Shown: one piece after another, positions 29,312 to 38,895 of the stretch
Layout: each line of letters starts with the position of its first letter
Numbering within the stretch: position 1 is the stretch's first letter
Assembly: GCA_963764805.1 (NCBI GenBank)
Contig: CAVXUB010000003.1
Span: forward strand, 124,001-188,000
DNA length: 64,000 nt
Direction of reading: 5' to 3'
From: CAVXUB01 sp963764805
GTDB taxonomy: Bacteria > Actinomycetota > Acidimicrobiia > Acidimicrobiales > Bog-793
The notes under the pieces: generated by a model
Seen by the model: the letters and a program-made list of their open reading frames with translations, nothing else
The model's database searches: none
Told to the model about the DNA's origin: nothing
Position numbers and translations under genes: made by a program

Positions 29312-30789
29312 TGGCCAAGCTGGTGTTCGGCGATCGCATGAGCGACCAGGACGCGCTGATGTGGCGGATCGAGAAGGATCCTCTGCTCCGCTCGACCATC
29401 GTCAGCGTGACGCTGCTCGATCAACCGCCCGAGCGGGAACGCTTCAGAGCCACCATGGAGGCGGCGACGCGAGAGGTGCCTCGGCTGCGCCAGAAGGTGG
29501 CCTCCTCTCCGTTCAACGTCGCCCCGCCGGAGTTCGTCCTCGACGAGCACTTCGATATCGGCTATCACCTGCGAACGGTCAATGCGCCCGGCGACGGGTC
29601 GCTGCGCGCGGTCCTCGACATGGCAGCGCCGTTCGCGATGAGCGGCCTCGACAGGGCGCGCCCGCTGTGGGAGTTCGTGGTGGTGGAGAACATGCCCGGC
29701 GGGAAGGCCGCGCTGGTGCAGAAGATGCACCATTCGCTGATCGACGGCATCGGCGCGATGAAGCTGTCGATGGCATTCCTCGACACCAAGCGCCATCCCG
29801 ACCGTCCGCGCCGGCCGGTGACCGCCGATGCCGCCGATGCCGCCGATGCCGCCGATGCCGCCGATGCCCCCGCTGCCGCCGATGCCGCCGCTGGACTCGG
29901 TCCCGCCGGCGGTCCCGGTGACCCGGCTGATCTGCCCGCCTCCAGCCTCGAACGGCTCGGTGCCGGGCTCGCCCATCAAGCGAGGCGCCAGCTCGGGATG
30001 CTGAAGCGAGTGCCGGCGACGGCTGTGGACGTCGCCAAGGATCCGCTCGGCTCGGCCCGTGGCGCCGTCGCTCTGGCAGCCTCGACGGCCCGCTTGATGA
30101 AGCCGGCCACCGAACCCTTGAGCCCGTTGATGCGGGGCCGCTCGCTCTCGCTTCGCATGGACGTCCTCTCCGGCTCCCTGTCGAGGATGAAGGCCGCCTC
30201 CAAGCTCGTCGACGGCACCCTCAACGACGCCTTCGTCGCCGGAGTGGCGGGCGGGCTGCACCGCTACCACCGGCGTCACGGCACCTCCGCCGATCGCTTG
30301 CGCATGGCGATGCCCATCAACATGCGGCCGTCGTCTGGCGACCTCGTGGCGGGGAACCAGTTCGTCCCTGCTCGCTTCGTGTTCAACGCCTCCATCGACG
30401 ATCCTCTGGAGCGGATGGCTGCCTTCCACGAGCTGGTGATGCGCCAGCGTGAGGAGCCTGGCCTGTCGATGGCGGGGCCGGTCTCCTCCGCCTTGAACCG
30501 CCTCCCGATGAGCGTTGCCGCTTCGGTGCTGGGTTCGATGATGAAGGCGATCGACGTCGTCACGAGCAACGTCCCCGGCGCCCCGATCCCCGTCTACATG
30601 GCGGGATCCCTCATCGAAGCCAACTACGGCTTCGGCCCGCTCACCGGCGCCGCCTGCAACGTGACCCTTCTCAGCTACATGGACGACGTCAACCTCGGGG
30701 TTTCGACCGATCCGGCTGCGATCCCGGATCCTGCCACCTTCGCAGCCTGCCTACAGGAGGGCATCGAAGAGGTCGAGGCGCTCGGGTAG
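29311..30789 (+). CDS. Wax ester synthase / diacylglycerol acyltransferase (WS/DGAT)
   Basis: The 492-residue protein starts one base inside the monooxygenase stop. The catalytic HHxxxDG motif is 'MHHSLIDGIGAMKLS' (His140 region), and the C-terminal half has the family blocks 'TLNDAFVAGVAGGLHRYH' and 'SNVPGAPIPVYMAG'. These enzymes esterify acyl-CoA to long-chain alcohols or diacylglycerol for storage lipid. An Ala/Asp repeat linker lies at about residues 172-192. The pairing with a Baeyer-Villiger enzyme suggests processing of sterol or long-chain ketones, which is inference. Confidence 0.92.
   Translation: MAKLVFGDRMSDQDALMWRIEKDPLLRSTIVSVTLLDQPPERERFRATMEAATREVPRLRQKVASSPFNVAPPEFVLDEHFDIGYHLRTVNAPGDGSLRAVLDMAAPFAMSGLDRARPLWEFVVVENMPGGKAALVQKMHHSLIDGIGAMKLSMAFLDTKRHPDRPRRPVTADAADAADAADAADAPAAADAAAGLGPAGGPGDPADLPASSLERLGAGLAHQARRQLGMLKRVPATAVDVAKDPLGSARGAVALAASTARLMKPATEPLSPLMRGRSLSLRMDVLSGSLSRMKAASKLVDGTLNDAFVAGVAGGLHRYHRRHGTSADRLRMAMPINMRPSSGDLVAGNQFVPARFVFNASIDDPLERMAAFHELVMRQREEPGLSMAGPVSSALNRLPMSVAASVLGSMMKAIDVVTSNVPGAPIPVYMAGSLIEANYGFGPLTGAACNVTLLSYMDDVNLGVSTDPAAIPDPATFAACLQEGIEEVEALG
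29824..29886 (+). repeat. 9-bp tandem repeat coding for an Ala-Asp linker in WS/DGAT
   Basis: The unit gccgatgcc is present five times in a row (29824-29868), then a variant, then one more copy. It codes for (ADA)n in the loop after the first domain of the acyltransferase, a position where length change should be tolerated. Confidence 0.9.
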
Positions 30790-30826
30790 CCGGTTCAGGC
30801 GCGTCAGCCGGGGGCGGACCGCTCGA

Positions 30827-30949
30827 TCAGCGCGGCGTTGCTCCCAGTGGCGTCCGAGATTGCTCGGCTCTCGAGGCGGGCGCGCCCACAAAGGTGACGG
30901 CGATCGCCAACGCAGGAAAGGCCGCCGCCAGCGCGAGCCTTCGTTTCAT
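30827..30949 (-). CDS. Possible small or truncated secreted protein
   Basis: A 40-codon minus-strand frame begins 'MKRRLALAAAFPALAIAVTFVGAP', a convincing signal-peptide pattern, and stops after only about 15 further residues. It may be a true short exported peptide or the start of a gene cut by a frame error. It lies alone between the convergent WS/DGAT and amidohydrolase genes. Confidence 0.3.
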   Translation of the reverse strand: MKRRLALAAAFPALAIAVTFVGAPASRAEQSRTPLGATPR

Positions 30950-31056
30950 CGAGACAGCTCCCCAGTCATTGCAGCCGACCGCTGCGGCTGGACGAGGATA
31001 TGGCACCGGAGCGTTGCGTTGCCAGCTCGCTCGGTGGTCCGTCCGTCCGAGCCTCG

Positions 31057-32265
31057 TCAGGCCGCCAGCCGGTCGCCTGCCGCGCCCATCAGATCGAGGA
31101 AGTTGCCACAGTAGAAGCGGTCACGAACTTCGCCCGACGTCCCCTCGAGGCTCCCCTCGAAACGCTCCAACGGACGCCGGCCCCCCTCCACGTGCGGGTA
31201 GTCGGAGCTGAAGAGCACCACCTCCGGCCCGGCCTGCTCGACTATCCAGCCGACGTCCTCGGTCGGGTAAGGAGTAGCCCTGATCTGCCGCCGGACGTAC
31301 TCGCTCGGACGGAGCGAGAGCTTCTGCAGCCGCTCCTCGTGCCGCCCGAACGCCTCCAGGGCTGCCTCCATCTGTCGCATCCAGGACGGGAGCCATATGG
31401 CGCCTTGCTCGATGACCCCGATGCGCAGCTCCGGGAACCGTTCGAGGACGCCGTCGAAGATCATCGTCGCCAGCGTCTGCGCCGGTGGCACCGGGATCCC
31501 CATGTAGTCGACAGACCTGAAGTTCTCCTCGCCTCCATGGAAGTCGGGCGGGATGGGGAGCCCGTTCTGGAAGTAGCTCGTGTCGATCAGGTCGCCCGTC
31601 CCCCCGACGTGGAACACGATCGGTATGCGGGCCTCGCACGCACGTGCCCAGACGGGATCGAGGCCGATGTGGCTGGGCGAGTGCCCGGCCGGGCAGCCGG
31701 ATGCGACGAGCAGTGCCGCCGCCCCGAGGGCGATCGCCTCGTCGGCGGCCCGCGCCGCCCGGTCGAAGTCGGCCAGCGGCACGTAGCACGTCGGCAGCAG
31801 GCGCCTGTCGACCGAGCAGAACTCCACCATCCCGCGGTTGTGTGCGGTCGCAACGCCGTAGGCGAAGTCGAGGTCGCCCGAGTGCTCCCAGCGGTAGAGG
31901 CGGTTGTTGTGAAAGGTGTTGAACACCAACTGGCTGGAGAAGCCGAGCAGGTCGAGCGCCCGCGGCCGGTCCTCGGCGATGAACGAACCTGTCGCAGCGA
32001 AGTTCTTGCGATTCATGATCTCGGCGGCCTCGACCGAGCGGTACTCCGGGGAAGCGTGTCGCTCGCGCAGCGTGTCGAACGAGTGCTGCAGATCACGGCG
32101 CTGCTCCTGCGGGTCGCCCGTCTGGCGCAACTCGTTCCCGCCCGGGTAGGTGAGGACGGGGACGCGGTCACGCAGCGAAGGGTCGGCGTGGTCCCGCAAC
32201 CAAGTGGGCGTCTCCATCAGGTGCGCGTCGGCGTCGTGCACCACTCGGCCTTCGGCGTAAGGCAT
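31057..32265 (-). CDS. Amidohydrolase-2 family metal-dependent hydrolase
   Basis: The 402-residue protein has the TIM-barrel amidohydrolase pattern: an N-terminal metal-binding 'VVHDADAHLMETPTWL', a central 'PIVFHVGGTGDL' and a late 'VVLFSSDYPHVEGGRRPLERFE' with the catalytic-type Asp. This subfamily includes decarboxylases and hydrolases of cyclic or aromatic acids. Standing beside a Baeyer-Villiger enzyme and two MDR reductases, it probably belongs to a degradation pathway, but the substrate is unknown. Confidence 0.85.
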   Translation of the reverse strand: MPYAEGRVVHDADAHLMETPTWLRDHADPSLRDRVPVLTYPGGNELRQTGDPQEQRRDLQHSFDTLRERHASPEYRSVEAAEIMNRKNFAATGSFIAEDRPRALDLLGFSSQLVFNTFHNNRLYRWEHSGDLDFAYGVATAHNRGMVEFCSVDRRLLPTCYVPLADFDRAARAADEAIALGAAALLVASGCPAGHSPSHIGLDPVWARACEARIPIVFHVGGTGDLIDTSYFQNGLPIPPDFHGGEENFRSVDYMGIPVPPAQTLATMIFDGVLERFPELRIGVIEQGAIWLPSWMRQMEAALEAFGRHEERLQKLSLRPSEYVRRQIRATPYPTEDVGWIVEQAGPEVVLFSSDYPHVEGGRRPLERFEGSLEGTSGEVRDRFYCGNFLDLMGAAGDRLAA

Positions 32266-32429
32266 CTGGCGGGCTCCCTCAGGTGACGCGGATGGTTCCG
32301 GCTGAATCGTATGTGGCGGCTGCGTACCCCGTGCCCGCCGGGCCGCCCCCTAGGCTTGGCAGGAGGTCGCCAGAGCGGCGAGCGAGGAGGGGAGTTGACT
32401 GGAAGCGACGCAGCAGAGAGCGACCTGAG

Positions 32430-33476
32430 ATGGTGAGAGGGCTGAGCGAGACGATGCGGGCCGTGCTGGCGGCCGAGCAGCGGGACGACCGGTCCCCCTC
32501 GGGGGTGGCGAGCGTACGGACCGCCGACCTGCCCGATGGGGAGCTGACGCTCCGAGTCCGCTGGTCGAGCCTCAACTACAAGGACGGCCTGGCAGTGACC
32601 GGCAAGGGGAAGGTCGTCCGCTCCTTCCCGATGGTCTGCGGCGTCGACCTCGTGGGTGAGGTGATCAAGTCTGTGTCGCCAGACTTCGAGGTGGGCGACG
32701 AGGTGATCGTCACCGGCTTCGGGTTGGGGGAGGAGCACTGGGGCGGCTATGCCGATTTCGCCCGAGTACGGGCCGAGTGGGCGGTCCCCCTACCGGCGCA
32801 GCTGACCGCCAGACGATCGATGGCGATCGGCACGGCCGGGCTCACGGCGATGCTCTGCGTGATGGCGCTTGAGGAGCGGGGTGTCGCCCCCGCCGTCCCC
32901 ACCGGGAGTGGGAGCACCGCCGGCTCGACCGAGGGGCCCGTGCTCGTCACCGGCGCGGCGGGGGGTGTGGGAAGCGTGGCGGTGGCGGTGCTGGCGCAGC
33001 TCGGCTACGAGGTGCACGCCTCCAGCGGCCGCCCGGAGCAGGCCGGCTACCTCCGCCGGTTGGGCGCCAGCGAGGTCATCGACCGCGCCGAGCTTGCTGC
33101 TCCGGCGGCCAAGGTGCTCGAGCGCGAGACGTGGGCCGGCGCGGTCGATGCCGTCGGGGGCGCAACCCTTGCCTCGGCGATCCGGCGCACACGCTACGGG
33201 GGGACGGTCACCGCCTGCGGCCTGACCGGAGGCGTACAGCTCGACTTGACGGTGCATCCGTTCATCCTGCGCGGCGTCTCGCTCGTGGGGGTGGAGTCCG
33301 TGCGTTGCCCCCTCCCTCGGCGGCGGGAGGCGTGGCATCGGCTCGCCACCGACCTGCCGGTGGAAATGCTCGACGACATGACCTCCGTGGCGCCTTTGGA
33401 GGATGTCCCACGCCTGGCCGACGAGATAGTCGGAGGTCGAACACGAGGACGCGTGGTGATCGAGGTCGGAGGCTAG
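32430..33476 (+). CDS. Acrylyl-CoA reductase-like MDR oxidoreductase (AcuI/YhdH type)
   Basis: The start could be the ATG at 32430 or, more in line with family length, at 32454 ('MRAVLAAEQ'). 'LTLRVRWSSLNYKDGLAVTGKGKVVRSFPMVCGVDLVG' and 'VLVTGAAGGVGSVAVAVLAQLGYEVHASSGRPEQAGYLRRLGASEVI' are clear AcuI/YhdH hallmarks. The family reduces acryloyl-CoA and similar enoyl compounds with NADPH, detoxifying reactive acrylate. It is divergent from the amidohydrolase, so 32266-32429 probably holds both promoters. Confidence 0.88.
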   Translation: MVRGLSETMRAVLAAEQRDDRSPSGVASVRTADLPDGELTLRVRWSSLNYKDGLAVTGKGKVVRSFPMVCGVDLVGEVIKSVSPDFEVGDEVIVTGFGLGEEHWGGYADFARVRAEWAVPLPAQLTARRSMAIGTAGLTAMLCVMALEERGVAPAVPTGSGSTAGSTEGPVLVTGAAGGVGSVAVAVLAQLGYEVHASSGRPEQAGYLRRLGASEVIDRAELAAPAAKVLERETWAGAVDAVGGATLASAIRRTRYGGTVTACGLTGGVQLDLTVHPFILRGVSLVGVESVRCPLPRRREAWHRLATDLPVEMLDDMTSVAPLEDVPRLADEIVGGRTRGRVVIEVGG

Positions 33477-33578
33477 GCAGTGCCCGTACACGGCCTCGCC
33501 ACGAGCCCCACCCCGCCCGTGGCGATCGCTGGCCGTCACCCCGCCGATGTCGCTCGCCGCCGCCGTGGCAAGGCACCC

Positions 33579-34451
33579 ATGACCGCCTTCGTGCTCGGCG
33601 GGGGCGGCAATCGCGGCGCAGGCCAGATAGGGATGCTCCGTGCCCTGGCAGAGCGGGGCATCGAGGCGGACCTCGTGGTGGGTACGTCGGTGGGCGCCAT
33701 CAACGCTGCCGGCTATGTCGGGCGGCCGACCATGGAGGGTGTCGCCTTCGCCGCCGACATCTGGCGACACCTGCGGACGCAGGACGTCTTCCCGAGGAGC
33801 AGGCTCCATGGATCGTGGCGTTTCGTGGAAAGACGTGACTCGGTATTCGCTCTCGACGGTCTGCGGGCTGTGGTCGACGGTTTCTTGCGCTTCGACAGGC
33901 TGGAGGACGCACCGCTGCCGCTCGCAGTTGTGGCGTGCACGATCGCCGACGGAGTGGAGCATTGGTTCACGGCGGGTCCGGCGCTGCAGATCATCCTTGC
34001 CTCTGCCGCCTTGCCGGCAGTGTTCCCACCGGTCGAGATCGGCGGCTCGCTCTTCGTCGACGGCGGGGTGGTCGACAACGTCCCCCTCTCGGTGGCCCTG
34101 GCGGCCGGCGCCAGGCGCATCTTCGTGCTCCTCTGCGGAGAGGTGGACCGCCCCTTGCCCGTGGCGCGGCGGCCCCTCGAGGCGCTGCTTTCCGCCTTCG
34201 ACCTCGCCCTGATGGGTCGCCTGCGGCGGGACCTCGCCGCCGTCCCCGAGGAGGTGGAGGTGATCGTCTTCGAGCAGCCGGGGACGCAACAGATCGACTG
34301 GCAGGACTTCTCGCACACGGACGTCCTGATCGAGCAGGGATACCACGTGGCGCGGGATGTCCTCGACCGCTACTCGGAGCGGTTGGCGTCGGGGGAGCCC
34401 AGCGATAAGGTCCGAAGATGGCCGCCAAGAACATCGACTTCTTCCTCCTAG
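33579..34451 (+). CDS. Patatin-like phospholipase
   Basis: I start at the ATG at 33579 ('MTAFVLGGGGNRGAGQIG'); an upstream GTG at 33480 would add an unconserved Pro/Arg-rich stretch. The oxyanion loop GGGGNRG, the nucleophile elbow GTSVG with Ser and the catalytic DGG ('LFVDGGVVDNVPLSVAL') are all present. The enzyme hydrolyses acyl groups from phospholipids or other lipids. The last residues overlap the next gene by 34 bases in another frame and look non-native, so the real end may be slightly earlier. Confidence 0.88.
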   Translation: MTAFVLGGGGNRGAGQIGMLRALAERGIEADLVVGTSVGAINAAGYVGRPTMEGVAFAADIWRHLRTQDVFPRSRLHGSWRFVERRDSVFALDGLRAVVDGFLRFDRLEDAPLPLAVVACTIADGVEHWFTAGPALQIILASAALPAVFPPVEIGGSLFVDGGVVDNVPLSVALAAGARRIFVLLCGEVDRPLPVARRPLEALLSAFDLALMGRLRRDLAAVPEEVEVIVFEQPGTQQIDWQDFSHTDVLIEQGYHVARDVLDRYSERLASGEPSDKVRRWPPRTSTSSS

Positions 34452-34789
34452 GCGACCCGGCCTCGGCCCGTGCCGCCGGAGAGCAGGCGCTGACAGCCCG
34501 CCAGTTCCAGATCGTCTGGCAGGACGAGTGGTCGGCCACGGCCGAGCGGGGCTCCAAGGTGGCCAACGCTCTCGCCGGCGCCTTTGCGCAGCACTTCAAG
34601 TTCGGCCTGCGGGTGATGGCATCGCCGGAACCGGGCGTCACCGTGCTGCGGATCGAGAAGCTGGAGGCCGGCTGGAAGGGTGGTGCGATAGGCGTGATGC
34701 GCACCAACAAGAGCTTCGCGGCCCTTCAGGCGGAGCTGGCGAGCACCTTCCAGGCTGCAGGGGTGCTGAAGGGCATTACCGAGAGCTGA
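34418..34789 (+). CDS. Conserved hypothetical protein
   Basis: The 123-residue protein 'MAAKNIDFFLLGDPASARAAGEQAL' has no signal peptide or membrane segment and looks like a small alpha/beta fold. Codon use is normal for the region and the frame is free of stops. I do not recognise a named family. It overlaps the patatin gene end and is probably cotranscribed with it. Confidence 0.6.
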   Translation: MAAKNIDFFLLGDPASARAAGEQALTARQFQIVWQDEWSATAERGSKVANALAGAFAQHFKFGLRVMASPEPGVTVLRIEKLEAGWKGGAIGVMRTNKSFAALQAELASTFQAAGVLKGITES

Positions 34790-34933
34790 GCCCGCCGCTC
34801 CGTGTCGGGGGGGGATAGGCGGATTGATGGCGGGGGGAAATGCCGCCGGGTTGAGGTTTCCTGCGTTAGGTGTCAGATGCGGGTCTTCGCGCCAAAGCTC
34901 CACCGGCCTCGGGACCCAGCGCAATGGTCATCC

Positions 34934-36059
34934 TCAACCGAGAGAGCTGGTGTCCACGTCGTAGAAGACCAGCCCGTCCTGCTCGTAACGCTCCGCCTGC
35001 CCGGCGAAACGCATGTACTCGAGGTGGGCGTAGGTCTCGGACTCGGCCATCAGGCCCCAGTGCGATTCCTTGAACATCATGTGGGAGAAGTCGATCACCG
35101 AGGTCGGACCGTGCTCCTTGGACAGGCGGCGGATCTCGTCGAGCCGCTCGGCGTGGTGCCGCTCGATCTGGCCGATGCGGCCGTCCAGGTCGGCGAACGG
35201 GTGACCATGGGCCGGAAGCACGGTGCGGACCGGACCGATGTCTCGGAGGTAATCGAGCGACGCCAGGTAGTCCCTCAGAGCATCACGGGCGCCGCTGATG
35301 CCCGAGACATGAGGGGTGATCGTGGGCAGGACGTGGTCGCCCGAGAGCAGCAGCCCTGCCTCCGGGTCGTAGAGACAGAGGTGGTCACGGGTGTGACCGG
35401 GGGTGTGCAGGCACTGCCAATCGCGCCCGGCGAGTCGGAGTGTGTCGCCGTGCGTGACGCGCCTCGAAGGCACGGGCGGGTGCATCATCCGCATCATCTC
35501 CTGGCGGTCGTGATCGACCGCAGGATCCGACTCCGGTAGCCGGCTGAGCGGCGCCCCGCCCCAGGGCGTGCGCTCGAAGATGTCGACAAAGCCCGTGTCG
35601 TCCGGGTCCGGCGGCGACGCAGGAGGCGGGGGTTCGGAATCTGCCGCCGCCGATCAGTCCTTCCGTGGCGTCGTCGTGCGCGTGGAAATGAGCCTTCACC
35701 TGAGGGTGGTCGAAGAAGGTCTGGAACCGCTTCTCCGTGACGAGCTCTGCTCCTGCCTCATGAGCCAGACGGCCGGCCCCCCCGAAATGATCAGGGTGCG
35801 AGTGGGTGACGATCACCGTGTGCACGTCGTCGACCGAGAGCTGGGAAGCTGCGAGACGATCAAGGATGGCGGCCCAGGTGGCCTCCCCAGGCATGCCGGC
35901 GTCCACGATGGCGGCGCCCCGCTCGTCGAGCAGCGCGTAGGCGTTGACATGGCCGAGCCCAGTGAAGTCGATCGGCAGTTGCAGCCGCAGGACGCCAGGG
36001 CCGACCTCGGTGACCTCGGTTGACGCCGGTTCCTGCTCCTGGCGACGGTAAGACGGCAT
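34934..36059 (-). CDS. Metallo-beta-lactamase-fold hydrolase (frame break)
   Basis: Two frames join into about 370 residues. The first half has the zinc motif 'VIVTHSHPDHFGGAGRLAHEAG' (HxHxDH). After a shift near 35620 the second half has 'LHTPGHTRDHLCLY', 'GLLLSGDHVLPTITPHVSG' and 'VLPAHGHPF', giving a full set of metal ligands. The C-terminal 'MMFKESHWGLMAESETYAHLEYM' is typical of the glyoxalase II-like/hydroxyacyl group. Thioester hydrolysis is likely, but the substrate is open. It follows orn by 28 bases on the same strand. Confidence 0.82.
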
Positions 36060-36087
36060 CGTTTGGCCAGGCTACTTGATTGACACC

Positions 36088-36729
36088 TCAGTCAACAGTG
36101 TCGGAACCAGTTCCACCGGCGGGCGCGGCACCTGCCCCATCGACGGCCGCGCCACCTCTGGCCCCCGCGGCCTCCGCTTCCGCAGCGGCGATGTCGGGCA
36201 GCTGGAAGAAGTGCTGCCGGTAGTACGCCAGCTCGGCCACGCTCTCGCGGATGTCGTCCATCGCCCTGTGTCCGTTGACCTTCTTGGGAGAGTTGCCGTA
36301 GAGGGCCGGGTTCCAGCGGCGGCAGAGCTCCTTCACGCTCGAAACGTCGATCGACCTGTAGTGGAGGAAGTTCTCGAGCTCCGGCGCGTGCCTGGCGAGG
36401 AAGCGACGGTCCATGCCGATCGAGTTCCCACACAGCGGGGCGGTGCCGGGCTGGAGTCCCTGGGCCTTCAAGAACTCGATCGTGGCGGCGGTGGCATCTG
36501 GCACCGTCACGGTCGACTCCTCGATGAGCGTCAACAGTCCGCTCTTGGTGTGCATGCGCCGCACGGCGTGGTCCATCGCGGCCAGCTTCTCCGGCGTCGC
36601 GTGGATGACGAGGTCGGGTCCCTCGGCCACGATCTTCAGGTCGTCGTCGGTGACGAGAGTCGCCATCTCGACGATCACGTCCCGATCCGGCTCCAGACCG
36701 GTCATCTCCAGATCCATCCAGACGAGCAC
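36088..36729 (-). CDS. orn: Oligoribonuclease
   Basis: The 213-residue protein starts at GTG. DEDDh exonuclease motifs are visible: 'WMDLEMTGLEPDRDVIVEMATLVTD', 'CGNSIGMDRRFLARHAPELENFLHYRSIDVSSVKELC' in blocks, and 'HRAMDDIRESVAEL'. This matches Orn, which degrades 2-5 nt RNAs, including the dinucleotide pGpG from cyclic-di-GMP turnover, in the cytoplasm. The last 25 residues are an Ala/Gly-rich tail not usual for the family. Confidence 0.95.
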   Translation of the reverse strand: MLVWMDLEMTGLEPDRDVIVEMATLVTDDDLKIVAEGPDLVIHATPEKLAAMDHAVRRMHTKSGLLTLIEESTVTVPDATAATIEFLKAQGLQPGTAPLCGNSIGMDRRFLARHAPELENFLHYRSIDVSSVKELCRRWNPALYGNSPKKVNGHRAMDDIRESVAELAYYRQHFFQLPDIAAAEAEAAGARGGAAVDGAGAAPAGGTGSDTVD

Positions 36730-36857
36730 GACGGGCGAGCCTACCGCCGACTGCGTGATTCGCCGCCTGCGGGCTGGCGGGAACCGGTTGCCGGAGGAAC
36801 CTCAGCAGGGTCGCGGCTCCTTCCCGTCGCCCGCAGCCGCATGTACCCTCGTGAACC

Positions 36858-37295
36858 GTGCTGAACGTGCCCGTCCGACGGCTGGATGACGACCTGCCGC
36901 TCCCTTCATACGCCCATCCGGGGGATGCCGGCGCCGACCTGCTGGCGCGCGAGCCGGTGGTGCTGGAACCCGGCGGCGGTCGGGCGGCAGTCCCGACCGG
37001 TATCGCCTTGGAGCTTCCCGAGGGCTACGCGGCCCTCGTCCAACCCCGCAGCGGCCTCGCTGCCAAGCACGGCGTCACGTGCCTGAACGCCCCCGGCCTG
37101 ATCGACTGCGGGTACCGTGGCGAGATCAAGGTGATCCTGCTCAACACCGATCCACGGGCCCCCTACGAGGTGAAGCGAGGCGACAGGATCGCCCAGCTGG
37201 TGATCTACCAGGTCGAGACGGCTACGTTCATCGCCACCGGGGAGCTGTCGGGCTCGTCGCGCGGCGCCGGCGGTTTCGGCCACTCGGGACGCTGA
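36858..37295 (+). CDS. dut: Deoxyuridine 5'-triphosphate nucleotidohydrolase
   Basis: The 145-residue trimeric-type dUTPase begins at GTG ('MLNVPVRRLDDDLPLPSYAHPGDAGADL'). The five conserved motifs can be followed: 'HPGDAGADL', 'PTGIALELP', 'RSGLAAKHGVTCLNAPGLID' with 'GYRGEIKVILLN', 'KRGDRIAQLVI' and the C-terminal 'GSSRGAGGFGHSGR' arm. It converts dUTP to dUMP, keeping uracil out of DNA and feeding thymidylate synthesis. It is divergent from orn. Confidence 0.96.
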   Translation: MLNVPVRRLDDDLPLPSYAHPGDAGADLLAREPVVLEPGGGRAAVPTGIALELPEGYAALVQPRSGLAAKHGVTCLNAPGLIDCGYRGEIKVILLNTDPRAPYEVKRGDRIAQLVIYQVETATFIATGELSGSSRGAGGFGHSGR

Positions 37296-37352
37296 GGGCT
37301 GCGATGAGGCGCGGCCGCCGCCCCCGCCGTGCGGCAAAGGAGGGTTGTTCGG

Positions 37353-38879
37353 ATGCCGGTTGACGTCAGCCTGGCAGGATGGTTGGCCGGGCGGGCCCGC
37401 TTGACGCCCGAGCGCCGCGCTCTCACGTTCGAGGGCACCACGTGGACCTACGCCGCGTTCCTGCAGAGAGTTGAAGCGACGGCCGGAGCGTTGCGTGCCG
37501 GAGGGGTCCGCCACGGCGACCGGGTGGCGTTCCTCGGGCTCAACCACCCGGCGTTCTTCGAGACCCTCTTCGCCGCCGCCCGCCTCGGCGCGATCTTCGT
37601 GCCGCTCAACTTCCGGCTCACCGCACCGGAGCTCAGCTTCATCGTCAACGACGCCGGAGCCCATACGATCGTCGCCGACGACCTGCACAAGCCGGTGGTC
37701 GATTCGATCCGTGGCGAGCTCCCCTGCGTGCGCTATCTAGCCAGTGAGACTGCGTCGGAGGGCTGGAAGTCGCTGGGCGAGGTCGCAGCCTCCGCTCCGC
37801 CGCTCGAGGGCTTCGAAGCGGTCGCAGCAGACGAGGTGGCGCTGATCATGTACACCTCGGGCACCACCGGACGGCCCAAGGGTGCCATGCTCACGCACTC
37901 CAACCTCTGGTGGAACAACGTCTCGGCGCTGCTGCTGACCGACACGGTCGAGAGCGACGTGTCGCTCGTCGTCGCACCCCTGTTCCACATCGGCGGACTC
38001 AACGTGACCACCTTGCAGGCCTGGATGAAGGGCGCAGAGGTGGTGCTGCAGCGCTCGTTCGACCCGGGCAGGTTCCTGTCGGACATCGCCGAGTACGGGG
38101 TGACGACGGCGTTCGCCGTGCCGGCGATGCTGCTCTTCGTCAGCCAGCACCCCGACTTCGCAGATGCCGATCTCACGACGGTCCGCTCGATCATCTGCGG
38201 CGGAGCGCCGGTGCCGGAGCCGCTCATCAAGCTCTACGTCGGTAGGGGCATCCAGATCAACCAGGGCTACGGCCTCACCGAGACCTCGCCGTGCGTGTCG
38301 TTCCTGACGCCCGAGCACTGCATGTCAAGGCTCGGATCGGCAGGACGGCCACCGATGTTCGTCGACGTGAAGCTCGTCGATGGTGATGGGCGCGACATCG
38401 CAGAGCCGCTCGGCCGCGGTGAGGTGTGCGTCAAGGGCCCGAACGTGATGAAGGGCTACTGGAACCGGCCGGAGGCCACGGCGGCGGCGATCGACGCTGC
38501 CGGATGGTTCCACACGGGCGACGTCGGCTACCTGGACGAGGACGGCTTCCTCTACATCTGCGACCGCGTGAAGGACATGGTCATCACCGGTGGCGAGAAC
38601 GTCTACCCGGCAGAGGTCGAGTCGGTCCTCTACGAGCATCCTGCGGTGGCCGAGGTTGCGGTGATCGGCATGCCCGACGAGAGGTGGGGAGAGGTCGTCG
38701 TCGCCGTCGCCGTGCTCAAGGAGGGGGCGTCGCTCACGCTCGAGCAGCTGCGCGACTTCGCCGGCGAGCGGCTGGCGCGCTACAAGCTCCCGTCGCGCTT
38801 GGACTTCGTCGACGCCCTGCCGCGCAATCCGGCCGGCAAGGTGCTGAAGTTCGAGATGCGCGAGCGACTGGCTTCCTAG
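37353..38879 (+). CDS. Acyl-CoA ligase (FadD-like)
   Basis: The 508-residue adenylate-forming enzyme starts at the ATG at 37353, placed by AAGGAGGG eight bases upstream; an upstream GTG is rejected. P-loop-like 'MYTSGTTGRPKGAMLTH' is near residue 165, 'GGAPVPEPLIKLY' and 'QGYGLTETSPCVSFL' follow, then 'GWFHTGDVGYLDEDGFLYICDRVKDMVITGGENVYPAEVE', and the catalytic Lys in 'NPAGKVLKFEMRE'. It activates a fatty or aromatic acid as its CoA thioester. The chain-length preference is not evident. Confidence 0.93.
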   Translation: MPVDVSLAGWLAGRARLTPERRALTFEGTTWTYAAFLQRVEATAGALRAGGVRHGDRVAFLGLNHPAFFETLFAAARLGAIFVPLNFRLTAPELSFIVNDAGAHTIVADDLHKPVVDSIRGELPCVRYLASETASEGWKSLGEVAASAPPLEGFEAVAADEVALIMYTSGTTGRPKGAMLTHSNLWWNNVSALLLTDTVESDVSLVVAPLFHIGGLNVTTLQAWMKGAEVVLQRSFDPGRFLSDIAEYGVTTAFAVPAMLLFVSQHPDFADADLTTVRSIICGGAPVPEPLIKLYVGRGIQINQGYGLTETSPCVSFLTPEHCMSRLGSAGRPPMFVDVKLVDGDGRDIAEPLGRGEVCVKGPNVMKGYWNRPEATAAAIDAAGWFHTGDVGYLDEDGFLYICDRVKDMVITGGENVYPAEVESVLYEHPAVAEVAVIGMPDERWGEVVVAVAVLKEGASLTLEQLRDFAGERLARYKLPSRLDFVDALPRNPAGKVLKFEMRERLAS

Positions 38880-38895
38880 CGCCCCACCGAAGGCG

